64,000 nucleotides of DNA, taken from positions 18,959,685 to 19,023,684 of the forward strand of contig OX457044.1 in assembly GCA_949752735.1 (NCBI GenBank), written 5' to 3'. This document shows positions 1 to 10,544 of the stretch, piece by piece. The notes below the pieces were generated by a model. The model saw nothing but the letters and a program-made list of their open reading frames with translations, was not told where the DNA came from and searched no databases. The translations under genes were made by a program, and so were the position numbers. This DNA comes from Lumbricus terrestris (Eukaryota > Annelida > Clitellata > Crassiclitellata > Lumbricidae). How positions within the stretch are numbered: position 1 is the first letter of the stretch; the number at the start of each line of letters is the position of its first letter.

Positions 1-167
1 GAAGGAGCAGACATTCACTTGTCTACTCGCCATTCGACAGGTACGCTTTGCCACTTATTCACTTCTTCACCAGACAAATAATTAGGACAAGAAACAAATG
101 GGGTGTGAAGTCTGGAAAACACGAAGATACGCGGTCCATAATGGACCCACACGCTCACACACACACA

Positions 168-272
168 TATTTGTATATATATATATATATATTACATAAA
201 TATTACAGAGATAGATAGACATACAGAGAGAGAAAGAGAAAGAGAGACAGAGCAGAGACAGAGAGAGAAAAA
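168..272. repeat. AT and GA microsatellite tract
   Basis: A run of TA dinucleotides is followed by imperfect GATA/GA-rich repeats. The short reading frames through it are low-complexity artefacts. Confidence 0.85.
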
Positions 273-420
273 CAGGGTTGGCCTCATTATCTGAAAATAA
301 ATGCGTCTGTATGTGGTCAATCAGAGCAGTTCTGCCCATTATCTGCTTCTTTTCCTGCTTATTTTCAACACACAAAAGGTGCGACGAGTTATACTTAATA
401 AATGTAGCGGTCCTTTACTT

Positions 421-615
421 CAGGGCTTTTTTAACGGGCAGTTGTACACAAAATGTGCAGTTCTAAATGGATCTGTGCAGTTGTAGAAGCAATCCTGTGC
501 AGTAGAAACTAGTGAAAAAGGTCATTGTCCTACGAGTGGAAGTATTCTACCATGGAGGATGGGAGGGCAAAGAAAGGGTTTGTGCAGTTCTAAAAATTTC
601 TTAAAAACAGCCCTG
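421..615 (+). mobile_element. MITE of the CAGGGCT family, copy 1
   Basis: It begins CAGGGCTTTTTTAACG and ends AACAGCCCTG, so the ends are inverted repeats. The interior carries repeated 'tgcagttctaaa' and 'gcagttgta' motifs. The same sequence recurs at 5255-5453, inverted at 7797-7990, and as a right end at 8470. No target-site duplication is visible here, but the 7797 copy has a perfect 8-bp one, which suggests a hAT-type non-autonomous element. Confidence 0.75.
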
Positions 616-800
616 TTGTAGATGGCACACCCCAACCAGTCGCTAATTAAATGGAAACGCAGGACTCACTCGTATCGAACTGTGGGGAACAATTTCAGGC
701 TTGAGATGCTCCGCAGATATAGTTCCCGTGAAGAATTGAAGATGCCCCATGCGCTGGAAACCGGATTGCACTCTACATCGCTCTACTGACTGGCCATAAG

Positions 801-1211
801 CAGGGCTTAAAGTGTGCCTGAACGTCCATGGACGGCGTCCATGCACTTGTTTTAAAATCTGAACGCCGTCCAGTCACTTATAATTGACGAGCACAGACTG
901 GAAAGGTAAGGGGCGTCCAGGCACTTATTTTTCCACACTTTAGGCACTGGCCATAAGATGATATGATACAGCGCTGGCGAATAGGTTGGGGCCAGTGGTC
1001 AAAGTGTGGGAAAATAAGTGCATGGACGCCCCTTACCTTCCCAAAAGAAGTGCCTGGACGCCCCATACAATTCCAAAAGAAGTGCTTGGGCGCCCCATAC
1101 ATTTCCAGGCTGTGCTGGCCAACAAGTGGCAGGAGCCGCAGGACGGCATTCAGATTTTAAAATAAGTGCATGGACGCTGTCCATGACCGTCCAGCCACAC
1201 CTTAAACCCTG
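801..1211. mobile_element. Foldback-like repeat with long imperfect inverted ends
   Basis: The left part (cagggcttaaagtgtg, a 'ggacggcgtccatg' stretch, then 'ttttaaaatctgaacgcc') reappears in reverse complement at the right end. Internal motifs such as 'cctggacgccccttacc' occur in several tandem variants. A shorter copy flanked by 11-bp direct repeats is at 40769-40943. No ORF of interest is present; short frames here are shadows. Confidence 0.65.
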
Positions 1212-1565
1212 GCTGGGGCCAATTTGTTTCTAAAATATTTTTCTCAGAAAGCCTTAACATACTTAAGGGGTCCGTGGCTGATTTGCATAGGGCCAGGAAT
1301 TTCTCTCATCGACCCTGGCTATATACTTGCTCAAAATTTAATAGGCTACATTCAGTCCGACCTGGTATTTTTGGTGAAGACTGTAGGTTATTGAGACCTG
1401 AACAAAGAAACCAGATGGTAGGCAGAAAGGTCTTGGGATTACATACTGAAGACTCGATTGTCGTACCAACGAGTAAATAATGTGTAGTCCGCATGCACTA
1501 AATGCAAGGTGAGTCATTGCAGATTATAAAAAAGGCAAAACCCCTTGCGGACTATCTCACGCTGC
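1212..1565. other. Unannotated spacer
   Basis: I see no convincing exon, RNA gene or repeat boundary in this stretch. Confidence 0.5.
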
Positions 1566-3001
1566 CAGTGCCGGATTAACTTTTTAGAGGCCTGGCGCAA
1601 ACAATGCAACAAAACTAAAGTAGGCCCTCTATCCAATCAAATTATCAAAAAAATGGGGGGAAAGTTAATTATATAGAAAAACATACTTTAATAATTTATG
1701 AACACAAAATGAAGCTGTGATTGGATTACAGGAGATTTTTTAATTTCAAAAATGTTCGTCGAGTTTAAAAGTCTTTCCTTCGCGCTTTTAAAGTAGAGAA
1801 AGAAACAATGATATCTTGAAAGTCAAGATCTATCAAGATTTCCGACTCAATGTTCAAAAGAGTTAAATTTGCCAATCTGTCCTGGCCCATTGTTGACCTC
1901 AAAGATGATTTTATGCGTTTTAAATGACTGAATGATCTTTCTCCACTGCAGTTACTTACAAACAAAACAAAATAAGCGCCCAGTTGATGGCGAATACAAG
2001 AGCCAATGTCTGAGAATTTTTTCCCCGTTTGGTGTGATCAAAAAAAACCTGAATCGTTCTTTTTTTGGTACTATTCAATTTTACTTTATTTCCATGATGT
2101 TTTATGGATTTAGAGTAGGCCTACATGCATATCTAGATTACGACAATACGACATGGTTCAGGTCCCATCTGCAGCCAATAACTGACCAAATCTTCATTAT
2201 AGTCCACAGAGTAGCATCTGTTTGTGGCACGTTTCCAACAGATTGATTCTCTTTTTTTAATGGTAGATCTATGGAAGTTCAGATATAGGCATATCAATTA
2301 ATGATATCATTGCTGAAATCAAGGGTGTCTGTTGTTGGCATTAGTGCTGACACTGCTGAGCGGCCTAAGCCTGAACTGCATCCAGCTTCTGACGCTGAGT
2401 CGACACCATCTATAAATTGCGACACTTCTCGTGTTTTACTGCCAAAAATTTATCAATACTACCACGTTGCTGTTTGCCTACCTCTTCAAGTGCGCGTTTT
2501 CTTTGACGTTTCTGCCAACCGGACTTAAATTTCTTCATTTTCTTTAGGCCTACTTATTTTATTTGTTTAAAAATTAAAATTAATAAAAGAAATAAGCAGC
2601 TACATAAACACTAAATAGTAGATAATAATATTACATGAAACATACACTGTGTCGTCTATACCGTACGCATATCTATATATTTTATTTGGTGATGGGGTCG
2701 ATCCGCGCATAAATTGATTACGTCATACGTCATCATTACAGTACACAATTAATTAGTACGTCGTCATTATAGTAGTAGTACTGATACTGTAGGCCTACTG
2801 TAGAAGGCCTGTTTTTATAATGCCACTAAATTTTATATGCAATGCTTGTTTTAGAAATTAAACATTTTAAATAAGCCGGACTGTGACTTATATAAACACA
2901 TTCGATCGGATAATCGGATTTCTCATTGTTTTTTTTAAATTTTACCCCGAAAGAAGGCCTGGCGCAAGTGCGCCAGTTGCGCCATAGTTAATCTGGCACT
3001 G
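1566..3001 (-). mobile_element. hAT transposon, internally deleted
   Basis: The ends are CAGTGCCGGATTAAC and GTTAATCTGGCACTG (inverted repeats). They are flanked by the perfect 8-bp direct repeat cacgctgc at 1558-1565 and 3002-3009. Eight-base duplications and CAG...CTG ends are diagnostic of the hAT superfamily. Remains of the transposase lie on the minus strand inside. The element is about 1.4 kb, shorter than an intact autonomous hAT element, so it has lost much of the transposase. Confidence 0.88.
1765..2540 (-). pseudogene. hAT transposase remnant (N-terminal and C-terminal pieces)
   Basis: Near 2540 the minus strand starts MKKFKSGWQKRQRKR and continues to a GSIDKFL segment, a basic N-terminus typical of ZMYM-like hAT transposases. 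At 1765-1965 it encodes ERSFSHLKRIKSSLRSTMGQ..., the hAT C-terminal dimerisation domain (the 'RSFS.LK.IKS.LR..M.Q.RL..L' pattern). The intervening catalytic region is not open and is mostly missing. It is a transposon relic rather than a host gene. Confidence 0.75.
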
Positions 3002-3009
3002 CACGCTGC

Positions 3010-3960
3010 AGTCACGATGTGTATAAATGGCGAGCAATACTATAGGCCTACCCGGAATAGACCTACTGAAAGCCCGTGGGTATATATTCGCCTGTAGTCT
3101 AAGTCAAATCCGCTATCACCTTACATTGCATATGCAGACATAATTAGCCTATGCTTATTCTTTCACTGCACTCTATTCAATTTTTTTATTGGAAATAATA
3201 TTCAGAAAGTTAGCCGAACTGATCTCTACCCTGAAGAGTAGATCGAGTTTTGCGACCACCAACGAGACAAATGAAAACACGCCTTCTGGGATGTTGACCA
3301 CTCAGACCACAAATCTCTAACCAGAATTCGGAGAAAGTTGTTTGTTAACATGTTTATTTTTGTGACCGTGTCTACGCGTTTTATCTATTATATGCACCTC
3401 AAAAACGATTTGACAATTCCCATTTGTTGAGTCAAGTACGGTTTGACAATACTCAGTGGTCAAACCACAACACGGTTTCTCAATTCTCATAGGCTGAAGA
3501 AGGTTCTGAAGGTTCTTCAGTCTTGGTGGATACATGGTTTAATGACAGCCTATAACAACAGAGTCCGTTGCCGTTTGCAAACATTTTGAATGGCATTCTT
3601 CTGTCTAAAATTAGTAGACACCTACACTATAATAATTACACAGTGAAATAGACTCACCAGAGTTAGATCTACTCAAAATAAAGTCAAATCCGGCATGCTA
3701 GAGAGAGAGTGAATAACTGTCCCAATATCCATATTCAGCATTTAACGTATTGTTTTACTAAGATCGCGAAAATTAATTTCAAACTATACCACTCTGACAA
3801 CTGATTCAAATGACTCTTATGAAATCGCTCGTTACCTTGGCAACGTCAGTGACGTAAAATTCATTTTATCGCAAAGTTTCTTCAAACATTGTGACGTCAT
3901 AATATTGTATGCGTTCAGTCTTTTCCATTTCGATGTTCCGCTCTGTCATCGTTCAAGTGC
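3010..3960. other. Unannotated spacer
   Basis: AT-rich sequence with no exon I can support. It contains scattered taggccta palindromes. Confidence 0.45.
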
Positions 3961-3964
3961 ATAA

Positions 3965-4100
3965 TTGAATACAACTTCTAAAGCGCCACTTTTAGCAGCC
4001 TGCAAAGCACGTCTGTCTTATGGGAGGGCTTCGGAAATCGAACTCAGCTCCGCTGATCGCCATACCACTTGTTATCCAATGTGTTATCCAATGTGCCACC
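3965..4100 (-). mobile_element. tRNA-derived SINE fragment
   Basis: On the minus strand there is a tRNA-like head with an RNA polymerase III B-box-like 'gagttcgatttcc', followed by 'gacagacgtgctttgcagg'. The same B-box-plus-tail arrangement occurs at 31600-31680 (-) and 52212-52455 (+), so this is a dispersed SINE family. It is degenerate and not a functional tRNA. Confidence 0.55.
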
Positions 4101-4289
4101 GGTCACCTCATACCCAATAAGTTAACTCATTTATGCGCTGTTCTTTGGTGTCGATAGCACGTCCCGTCATTTTCAAACTGCCATTAACGTACACTCAGAT
4201 ACGAAAGCATACAAGTGAACAATCGAAAAATCGAGAATCAGTCGCAAATGGTATCTTACTCGAGTAGTCTTAAAATACTAATGCTATAG

Positions 4290-4661
4290 CAGCGGTTCCC
4301 AACCCGTGGCCCGCGGGCCAAAAGTGGCCCGCCAGGCCTCAGAAAATGGCCCGTCAGACCTAAGAAAATGACCCTTATCTCTCAAAGAATCATCAAAAAT
4401 ATCTTAAAAAATTAACAATTTGGACAGACAGGATAGAACATATTATTTAATTTATTTTCTATTACAAATTCTTTTATTTTAACGTCAATAAATAACATAA
4501 AACATTATATTTTGAATCAATTATAACAATTTTATATGCTTTTAGTTAATACAATTTTAACCTTGTGGCCCCTTAATGTCCTTCAACTAAGAAAAAGTGG
4601 CCATCGTGTCCTCCAACTTAGAAAAAGTGGCCCTCAAGTCAAAAAAGGTTGGGAACCACTG
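4290..4661. mobile_element. hAT MITE (CAGCGGTTCCCAACC ends)
   Basis: The left end is CAGCGGTTCCCAACC and the right end GGTTGGGAACCACTG. The flanking 8-bp direct repeat tgctatag is at 4282-4289 and 4662-4669. The interior repeats 'gtggcc' motifs and has no transposase. A second copy with its own duplication is at 50551-50861. Confidence 0.92.
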
Positions 4662-4778
4662 TGCTATAGGCTACACAAAGACGTTGGTTGTAGACTGTAG
4701 ACTAACACAAACTGATACATGGACAAAATTAATGGCTCGCGGATGAATGGAACCTATAGCATACTAATTGTGATCCTC

Positions 4779-4816
4779 TCTATATATAATATATATATAT
4801 ATATATTATATATATA

Positions 4817-4849
<33 letters not shown>

Positions 4850-4856
4850 TATATGT
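4779..4856. repeat. TA and CATA microsatellite
   Basis: Alternating TA runs are followed by a short tandem of 'cata'. Confidence 0.85.
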
Positions 4857-5254
4857 ATCATTTGTCACCATCGTCAGTGATCGTCACCTGTGGTCAATTG
4901 CACACCTTTAAACTCTATTGTTGAAGTGAATAGCTCTTGATGGGTGTTGCTTCTTATTGATGGGCGTAGGCTTCCGACGTTATAACCTGGAACTCGAGTG
5001 TGTACAATGTAGAATGATTGCTCTGACCATCAGATTCGGTCAACTGCGCATTCTATCTCGATCTGTTCCTACGGCGCAGTTTGTGTTACACCAACGTGTG
5101 TGTTTAGCTTATCATTAGTATTCTAAGACAATTTCTTCTCTCTTCATGGGTAGGCCTACCTGCACTGATGGCGCTACTGAATGGCAAGTGATTGCAGGTT
5201 AGATGCTCCGCCACTGTTCGTAGGCCTACTCTGACAGTGCATAATAATTATAGC

Positions 5255-5453
5255 CAGGGCTTTTGTTAACGTGCAGTTGTACACAAAATGTGCAGTTCTA
5301 AATGGATTTGTGTTGTAGGTCATAAGCACTTCTGTACCGTTAAAACTAGCAAAAAAGGTCCGATTGAAACATGATTTGAAAGTAATTTACCATGGAAGAT
5401 AGTAAAGGAAAGAAGGAGTTGTGCAGTTCTAAAAGTTCCTTAAAACAGCCCTG
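5255..5453 (+). mobile_element. MITE of the CAGGGCT family, copy 2
   Basis: It is colinear with the element at 421-615, starting CAGGGCTTTTGTTAACG and ending AACAGCCCTG. The flanks show no clear duplication. It lies just upstream of the first receptor exon recognised. Confidence 0.75.
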
Positions 5454-5532
5454 CTTTAGCCTACTTGTTTATTTAGTTTACATGTCTTTTAATTAATTGT
5501 TTGCCTACTTACTTGTTTACTTATTTGTTTAG

Positions 5533-5639
5533 AAGTGGAAAGATGAATATCTTCGATGGAATGCATCTGAGTTTGGCGTTGAGACGATTCGAATCCCAGC
5601 CGATAAGATTTGGACCCCGGACCTCATCATTCAGAACTT
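5533..5639 (+). CDS. Receptor exon a (loop D/A region)
   Basis: Acceptor ttgtttag precedes K-W-K-D-E-Y-L-R-W-N-A-S, and donor gtgagt follows at phase 2. It encodes the 'W.DE.L.W' and 'IW.PD' blocks. Exon size and phase resemble the roughly 110-bp fourth exon of vertebrate alpha-type genes. Confidence 0.85.
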
Positions 5640-7005
5640 GTGAGTTTAGTCCATTTAGCATCCACGATTCAGAAGATGATAATATATACTGTGTCAGGCT
5701 TCTATGCATCACATCATAAAATAATGATTAATGGCCAATGATTAGTGATTACTTATTAATTATTGACTAATTATTAATAATTAATTATATGTGATTATTG
5801 ATTAATGACTAAACGATCAATTATTAATTATTTAGCCTATTGCAAAAACAAATTTTTGATGATTGATTACTAATTATTACTATTTGATTTCCAATTATTG
5901 ATGTTTATTACTAATTATTATTGATCATTAATTAGTTAATTAATTAGTTACTGAATTTATTTATCTATCGATCCATTAGTTAATTATTTAATCAATTAAT
6001 CTATGAATCAATTAGTCGTTGTTACATTCCGTAAATCATCATCTCTCTCTTATAATGCTCTGTTGACTTGACTTGACTTGATGGGTCAAATGCTGCGTTC
6101 CTCAGTGCCGGTGACAAATTCAACGACTATGTCGTGACGAATACGATCGTCAGTCCCGATGGAACGGTGCTCTGGCTCTACCCTGCGCTCATCAAGACCT
6201 ACTGTACGCTGAACGTCAAGTACTTTCCCTTCGACAGTCAGAAGTGTGACATCGTGTTCATCTCATGGACACACAGTGAAGATCAGCTGGACGTCGTCTA
6301 CAACAGCACCTTCGAGAACAGCGTCTATTACACGTCCACCAATCAGGTTAGGCCTATAGGAGAGGCTGGAGCACCATGCCACGGTCTCCCCTACATAATA
6401 ATTGATTGAAGCTTGAGGTAGTCAAATTTGAACTATAGGACGTGGGTGGGTGAACAACATGTCCGAATGTCCAAACCGTACCTAAAAGTAATGTGATAAT
6501 TTACAGCAGGAGCGGGTGTATAGGCCTAGGCCTACTCAATTCTTAGCTGTGTCAAAAAATTGAACAATAAAGAATATGTATACTTAATTATTGGAAACTC
6601 TTGAGTTATATTTTCAATAGATTTATAGCTGAGGTATACGCACGGCACAGTAGTCGTAATCGTAACCTCCAGATTTCCAGAGCGCCCTTCGAAAGCCAAG
6701 CTCAAGGTTTATTTACGAGAGCTGCAGGTCTATAGCGTTTAGCGTGCTGACCTTTCAAGCGAATGGTCGAATTTCAAATTGCAGAGATTTGTGTCGAGAT
6801 ACATGCTTTACTTGCGCCTCCTATAGCTACCCAACTCAGCTATGACGAGTACACCGATCGTACACTGTCGGTGGAAAGATGAGACGGTGAGGGAGAGGAC
6901 TGGACACCCGCCCCCTCATATATGCCGAGACTAAGAAAACGAAGTTGCTAGCGATACATACTAATGGCTGCCTCAGGACTAGCGAGACTGCATGTCCTTC
7001 TCCTC

Positions 7006-7065
<60 letters not shown>

Positions 7066-9976
7066 CTGTAGCAAAGCACTGAAATGGCATGAACGAAAAC
7101 CAAGGAAAAACAAAATAGTGCTCATTAATTAATCTCTGAGTTATACGGAGCCTACAACGTCGTACCGGTACACTAACAGGTGAAGCCACAAGCAAATATT
7201 ATTAAGGATTCATGAGTTGACATAATGTGATGTAATAAAATAATACCAGGTAATAGCGCAATATCTGTTGTCGGGCGAATGCAATAAATTGTAATCGTAA
7301 TTGCACTTACAATTGTGTTTGTAAAAAGGTTGTTAAATGACATTTACATATATAGGGCATTAGTGGCGCTGCACGTGTGTGCGTGTGCCTTCCGCTGGGG
7401 ACTCTTCCATAGACTGGGCGTTGTGTATGGTTGACAGGAGTGGGCCGTTGAGAAGTCGGGTGGCATAACAGCGGAACGACACACGAAGAAGTACGCCTGT
7501 TGTGTTGAACTCTATCCAGACGTCACCTTCACGATTCACATGCGCCGAGGAAGTCTCTTCTACATCGTCAACCTCATCGCTCCCTGCTTCCTCATCTTCC
7601 TCATCTCCTTCCTCGGATTCTTCCTTCCCGTCGAGTCTGGGGAGAAGGTCAACCTGGAGATTACCATCCTGTTGGCACTCGTCGTCTTCCTGCTGAGGGT
7701 GGGAGAGACGATGCCGCCCACTCCAGACTCCATTCCCATCCTCGGTAAGAGACTCTTTTGATTGTCATTCGAACAATTGTCTCGTTTGTTTCGCTCCAGG
7801 GCTGTTTTTAAGGAATTTCTAGAACTGCACAAATCCTTCTTTCCCTTCCATCCTCCATGGTTAATTACTTCCAATCGGAGGAAAATGGACATTTTTGCTA
7901 GTTTTAATTGTACATAAGTGCTTCTACAACTGCACAAATCCATTTAGAACTGCACATTTTGTGTACAACTGCACGTTAAAAAAAGCCCTGTTTCGCTCTT
8001 TTCTATAAGCTTACTCTATTATGTTTTGTTTTGTTATATGTGTAGTGTCTGTGTCAGGGGTTTTTAAAAGAAAACCAGGAAGTTTTTCTAGTGCGAATTT
8101 TTTTGAGAAACTTTCTGGTCGTCTCAGAAAATTTTCCCTAAACAATGCCGCAAGTAGCCGACGAAAAACTCTGATGACCTTTTTTAGTCACTTGTTTTAA
8201 ATTTTCTAAGTTTTTTCCCACAAATATCCCAAGCAGGCGACGGAAAAGACTGATGACCTTTTTTAGTAATTTACTTAGAAATTGCTTCTTCCCCGCCTTC
8301 CTGCTTATTTTTTCACTGCACAGCTCCTTCGCTCTTCCGTGGTTCCGTGGTGAACCGTCTGCAATTACCTTTTTCTAATGATTTTCACTGCACAGAACTG
8401 TTTTTACAACTGCACAAATTCATTTGCATCTGCACATGTTGTGTAGAACTGCACGTTAAAGAAAGCCCTGTCTGTGTCCTTCTGTTTTGTTCTGGTCTGG
8501 TCTGGTCTGGTCTGAGCTGTTCTGTTGTTTATTACTTCATTCCTATCTTGTCTAGTCTTGTCTGTTCTGTGAATTGCAATCTGTTGTGTATTCTTCTTCC
8601 TCTAAGCTCTATCCTGGTCTCGTAGTGGTTTTGCAATCGTAATCGTAATCTCCAAATTTATAAAGCGCCACTCGGAAGCCAGGCGCTATAATGTGATTTG
8701 GGTCGGTATACGCGATAGCAGCAGTTTGCAAAAATCAACCACGGTCGTGGCTTAATTCTTTGGTTCTTTCGGATTAATCTTTCCTCTTCTGTCAGGAATC
8801 TTGGTGTCACTCTGAGCCAAGAACTCGCTTTTATGGGGGACACAATGTGACACATACATGTACATGTAGTATGTTTTCTGGAGATTTTTAACAATTGCGT
8901 CAGCTTAGAGTGGTATCTTGCTTGCTCTTTGACCCCATCTCCTGCTTCAACCCTCGTCATGGATGCCTTTGTGGCTTCCCGCGTCGACTATACTGTACAT
9001 GTACAGGGTGGGCAAAAAGACCCCCTACGGGTTTTTTGGTCAATATCTTGACCAAAACGAAATTTTGCAGGCTTATAGACAATTCATATTTACACATCGT
9101 GGCAAGATTTCGTCAAAATATTTCAAACAGAACAAAAGTTATATCACTTTTAGTGAGACCACCAACCGTTTTTAGTTTTTTTTTGTTCCACACTGTATAT
9201 AGCGGCTTCTATGCCTGGACCGGGTATTATACATTGTATATATGTGCATGTATGTGTAGCCAGCCTATATATGTTCTTCAGGGATGTTCTTCGCTTCAAC
9301 AATGGTGATGGTGAGCATAGCGTTGGTGATGGCCGTCATCGTGACGAACATCTACGCGAAGAAGAACTCGCCGGAACGCTGTCCCGCCTGGGCGCTGTCA
9401 CTGGCTTCCCGTTTCTACCCGTCCTACCACATCCAGCACATGACTGAACAACACCGGACCCCGGACCAGGAGAGGAACAGGCGAAAGATCTTCGACATCT
9501 CGTCCATCTCCAACGGCAAGCTGAACGTGGCCGGTAGACGACGGACGGCAGCGGCGGCTACCGGCGGCGGCGGAGGGGCCTTCGGCGGCGGCGGCGGCGG
9601 AGGGACCTTCGGCGGCGGCGGCGGCGGAGGGGCCTTCGGCGGCGGCGGTGGGTCAGCGGGTGCCAGTCCGTGCAGTGGCCTCGGGGGAAGCGCCGAGGTC
9701 CTGCCACCGCCACCGTCGTCGGTCCATCGCTCCCGTAGTCTGCAGCGCGGTCGACGGATCGACTACAGCGAGGACCTGATGCTGAAGCAGATCCGACGGA
9801 GCGAGACGGAGGGCAGCGATGCGAGCCAGGACCGGAGGGACCGCGCCAGGGCGAAGGCCGAATGGAGGCTCGTCGCGCTCCTCGCCGACCGCATCTTCCT
9901 CTGGGTGTTCGTCGCGATCAGCGTCGTCACCCATACGACCCTCTTCGTCCAGATGTTGCCGCACGCTGGACGCTGA
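5533..9976 (+). CDS. Nicotinic-type Cys-loop receptor alpha subunit, 3' part (4 exons)
   Basis: Exons 5533-5639, 6106-6346, 7438-7744 and 9282-9976 sum to 1350 nt. Their phases (2, 0, 1) join without a shift and end in TGA. The product is the last 449 residues of a pentameric ligand-gated cation channel subunit of the plasma membrane. Visible features are loop A (IWTPDLIIQN), the Cys-loop (C-x13-C enclosing YFPFD), loop B Trp in ISWTHS, and loop C vicinal cysteines in KKYACCVELYPDVTFT, the mark of an alpha subunit. Four membrane segments follow: M1 after MRRGSLFY, M2 beginning EKVNLEIT, M3 in FFASTMVMVSIALVM, and M4 near the C-terminus. The M3-M4 loop is glycine-rich. The signal peptide and first extracellular exons are not seen and may lie upstream of the window. 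Odd points: Gln replaces the loop A Tyr, and M2 carries extra charged residues, so acetylcholine may not be its ligand. Confidence 0.88.
6106..6346 (+). CDS. Receptor exon b (Cys-loop)
   Basis: Acceptor gttcctcag and donor gttagg, ending in phase 0. It encodes the Cys-loop, with the two cysteines 14 residues apart, and the loop B tryptophan. Potential N-glycosylation at NST. Confidence 0.9.
6652..6735 (-). mobile_element. LINE/SINE 3' tail fragment ('taaagcgcc' family)
   Basis: The sequence 'cgtaatcgtaacctcc...agagcgccc...aaagccaa' matches pieces at 8630-8700, 21545-21650 and 40425-40500. The 21545 piece lies at the 3' end of an L2-like reverse transcriptase on the minus strand, so this is probably the shared 3' tail of that family. 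Confidence 0.55.
6736..7000 (+). mobile_element. tRNA-derived SINE, family 2, copy 1
   Basis: A degenerate tRNA-like head (A-box-like 'ttagcgtgctga', B-box-like 'ggtcgaatttc') is followed by a body 'ctcagctatgacgagtacac...gagacggtgagggagagga'. The same body is at 10600-10800. It lies in a receptor intron. Confidence 0.6.
7011..7064. repeat. TA microsatellite
   Basis: About 27 TA units directly follow the SINE body, plausibly grown from its tail. Confidence 0.9.
7438..7744 (+). CDS. Receptor exon c (loop C, M1, M2)
   Basis: Acceptor ggttgacag and donor gtaaga, ending in phase 1. It encodes the YACC loop C motif, pre-M1 MRRGSLFY, M1, the M1-M2 linker GEK and M2. The conserved Glu before M2 (position -1') supports cation selectivity. 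Confidence 0.92.
7797..7990 (-). mobile_element. MITE of the CAGGGCT family, copy 3, with 8-bp target duplication
   Basis: Inverted orientation relative to copies 1 and 2: CAGGGCTGTTTTTAAGG at the left, AAAGCCCTG at the right. The direct repeat tttcgctc at 7789-7796 and 7991-7998 is perfect, which assigns the family to hAT-type MITEs. Confidence 0.9.
8056..8470. mobile_element. MITE, chimeric relative of the CAGGGCT family
   Basis: The right end ('gcacgttaaagaaagccctg') is the CAGGGCT-family end. The left half instead contains 'ctgatgaccttttttagt' units like those in the elements at 33468 and 41400. The direct repeat tctgtgtc flanks it at 8048-8055 and 8471-8478. Confidence 0.7.
8630..8700 (-). 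mobile_element. LINE/SINE 3' tail fragment
   Basis: Contains 'aatcgtaatcgtaatctcc' then 'taaagcgccactcggaagcc', the same tail family as at 6652 and 21545. Confidence 0.55.
9003..9202. mobile_element. Possible mariner-type MITE
   Basis: It begins ta-cagggtgggcaaaaag and ends ttccacactg-tata, weakly inverted ends bordered by TA. The interior is AT-rich and non-coding. It sits in the last receptor intron. Confidence 0.45.
9282..9976 (+). CDS. Receptor last exon (M3, cytoplasmic loop, M4, stop)
   Basis: Acceptor gttcttcag. It encodes M3, a cytoplasmic loop with a poly-Gly/Ala/Phe tract from 9560-9660 (repeated GGGGGAFGG-type units) and Arg/Ser/Pro-rich sequence, then M4 (IFLWVFVAISVV...) and a short extracellular tail ending HAGR before TGA. 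The loop is GC-rich compared with its surroundings. Confidence 0.88.
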
Positions 9977-10194
9977 TTGGCTTTTGTGTGGCGCCAGATT
10001 ACATCAACGGACACCGTGCGACTTTTACGTTTCATCATCTGTATAGGCATTTGTGTGTCCATCTCCCGGATACGCTGCGTCAATATTCACATTTGAAGTC
10101 TTGTTCAGCACCCTTTCCTTCGACCTCGGCTGAGATACGGCGCTATATGAATCGTCGTCTTATTATTATTATTTTTTTAAGAATTAAATTTTTG

Positions 10195-10263
10195 CCGTGA
10201 GGTACTTCGTTCCCCCAGGGACTTAGAAATTATAAAAGCAATGTATCTATTCTGGAACGATTA

Positions 10264-10325
<62 letters not shown>

Positions 10326-10330
10326 CATTT
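10195..10330 (-). mobile_element. Non-LTR 3'-tail copy with TAA microsatellite
   Basis: Minus strand: 'ggacttaNNN...ctggaacg' tail block ('ccccgagg'/'ccctgaggga' motif) followed by a long TAA run (TTA on the plus strand). The same block recurs at 10331-10420, 15560-15845, 20850-20930 and 30415-30505. Confidence 0.65.
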
Positions 10331-10453
10331 TTTTGCCCCGAGGTACATATGATCCCTCATGGACTTACACCCTATTACTTATATAAAAACATCTGGAACG
10401 GCAACTAGTCGTCGTTGAAATCATTATTATTATCATTATTATTTTTTTTTTAA

Positions 10454-10494
<41 letters not shown>

Positions 10495-10500
10495 ATTATT
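10331..10500 (-). mobile_element. Second non-LTR 3'-tail copy with TAA microsatellite
   Basis: Contains 'gccccgaggtacatatgatcc' split by the tail consensus, and 'ctggaacggcaactagtcg', matching the tail at 15711-15845 in reverse complement. It is adjacent to the copy at 10195, so two tails are stacked. Confidence 0.65.
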
Positions 10501-10544
10501 ATCCATGAGTACATACATACGCATATATGCATGCTCGATAGTAC

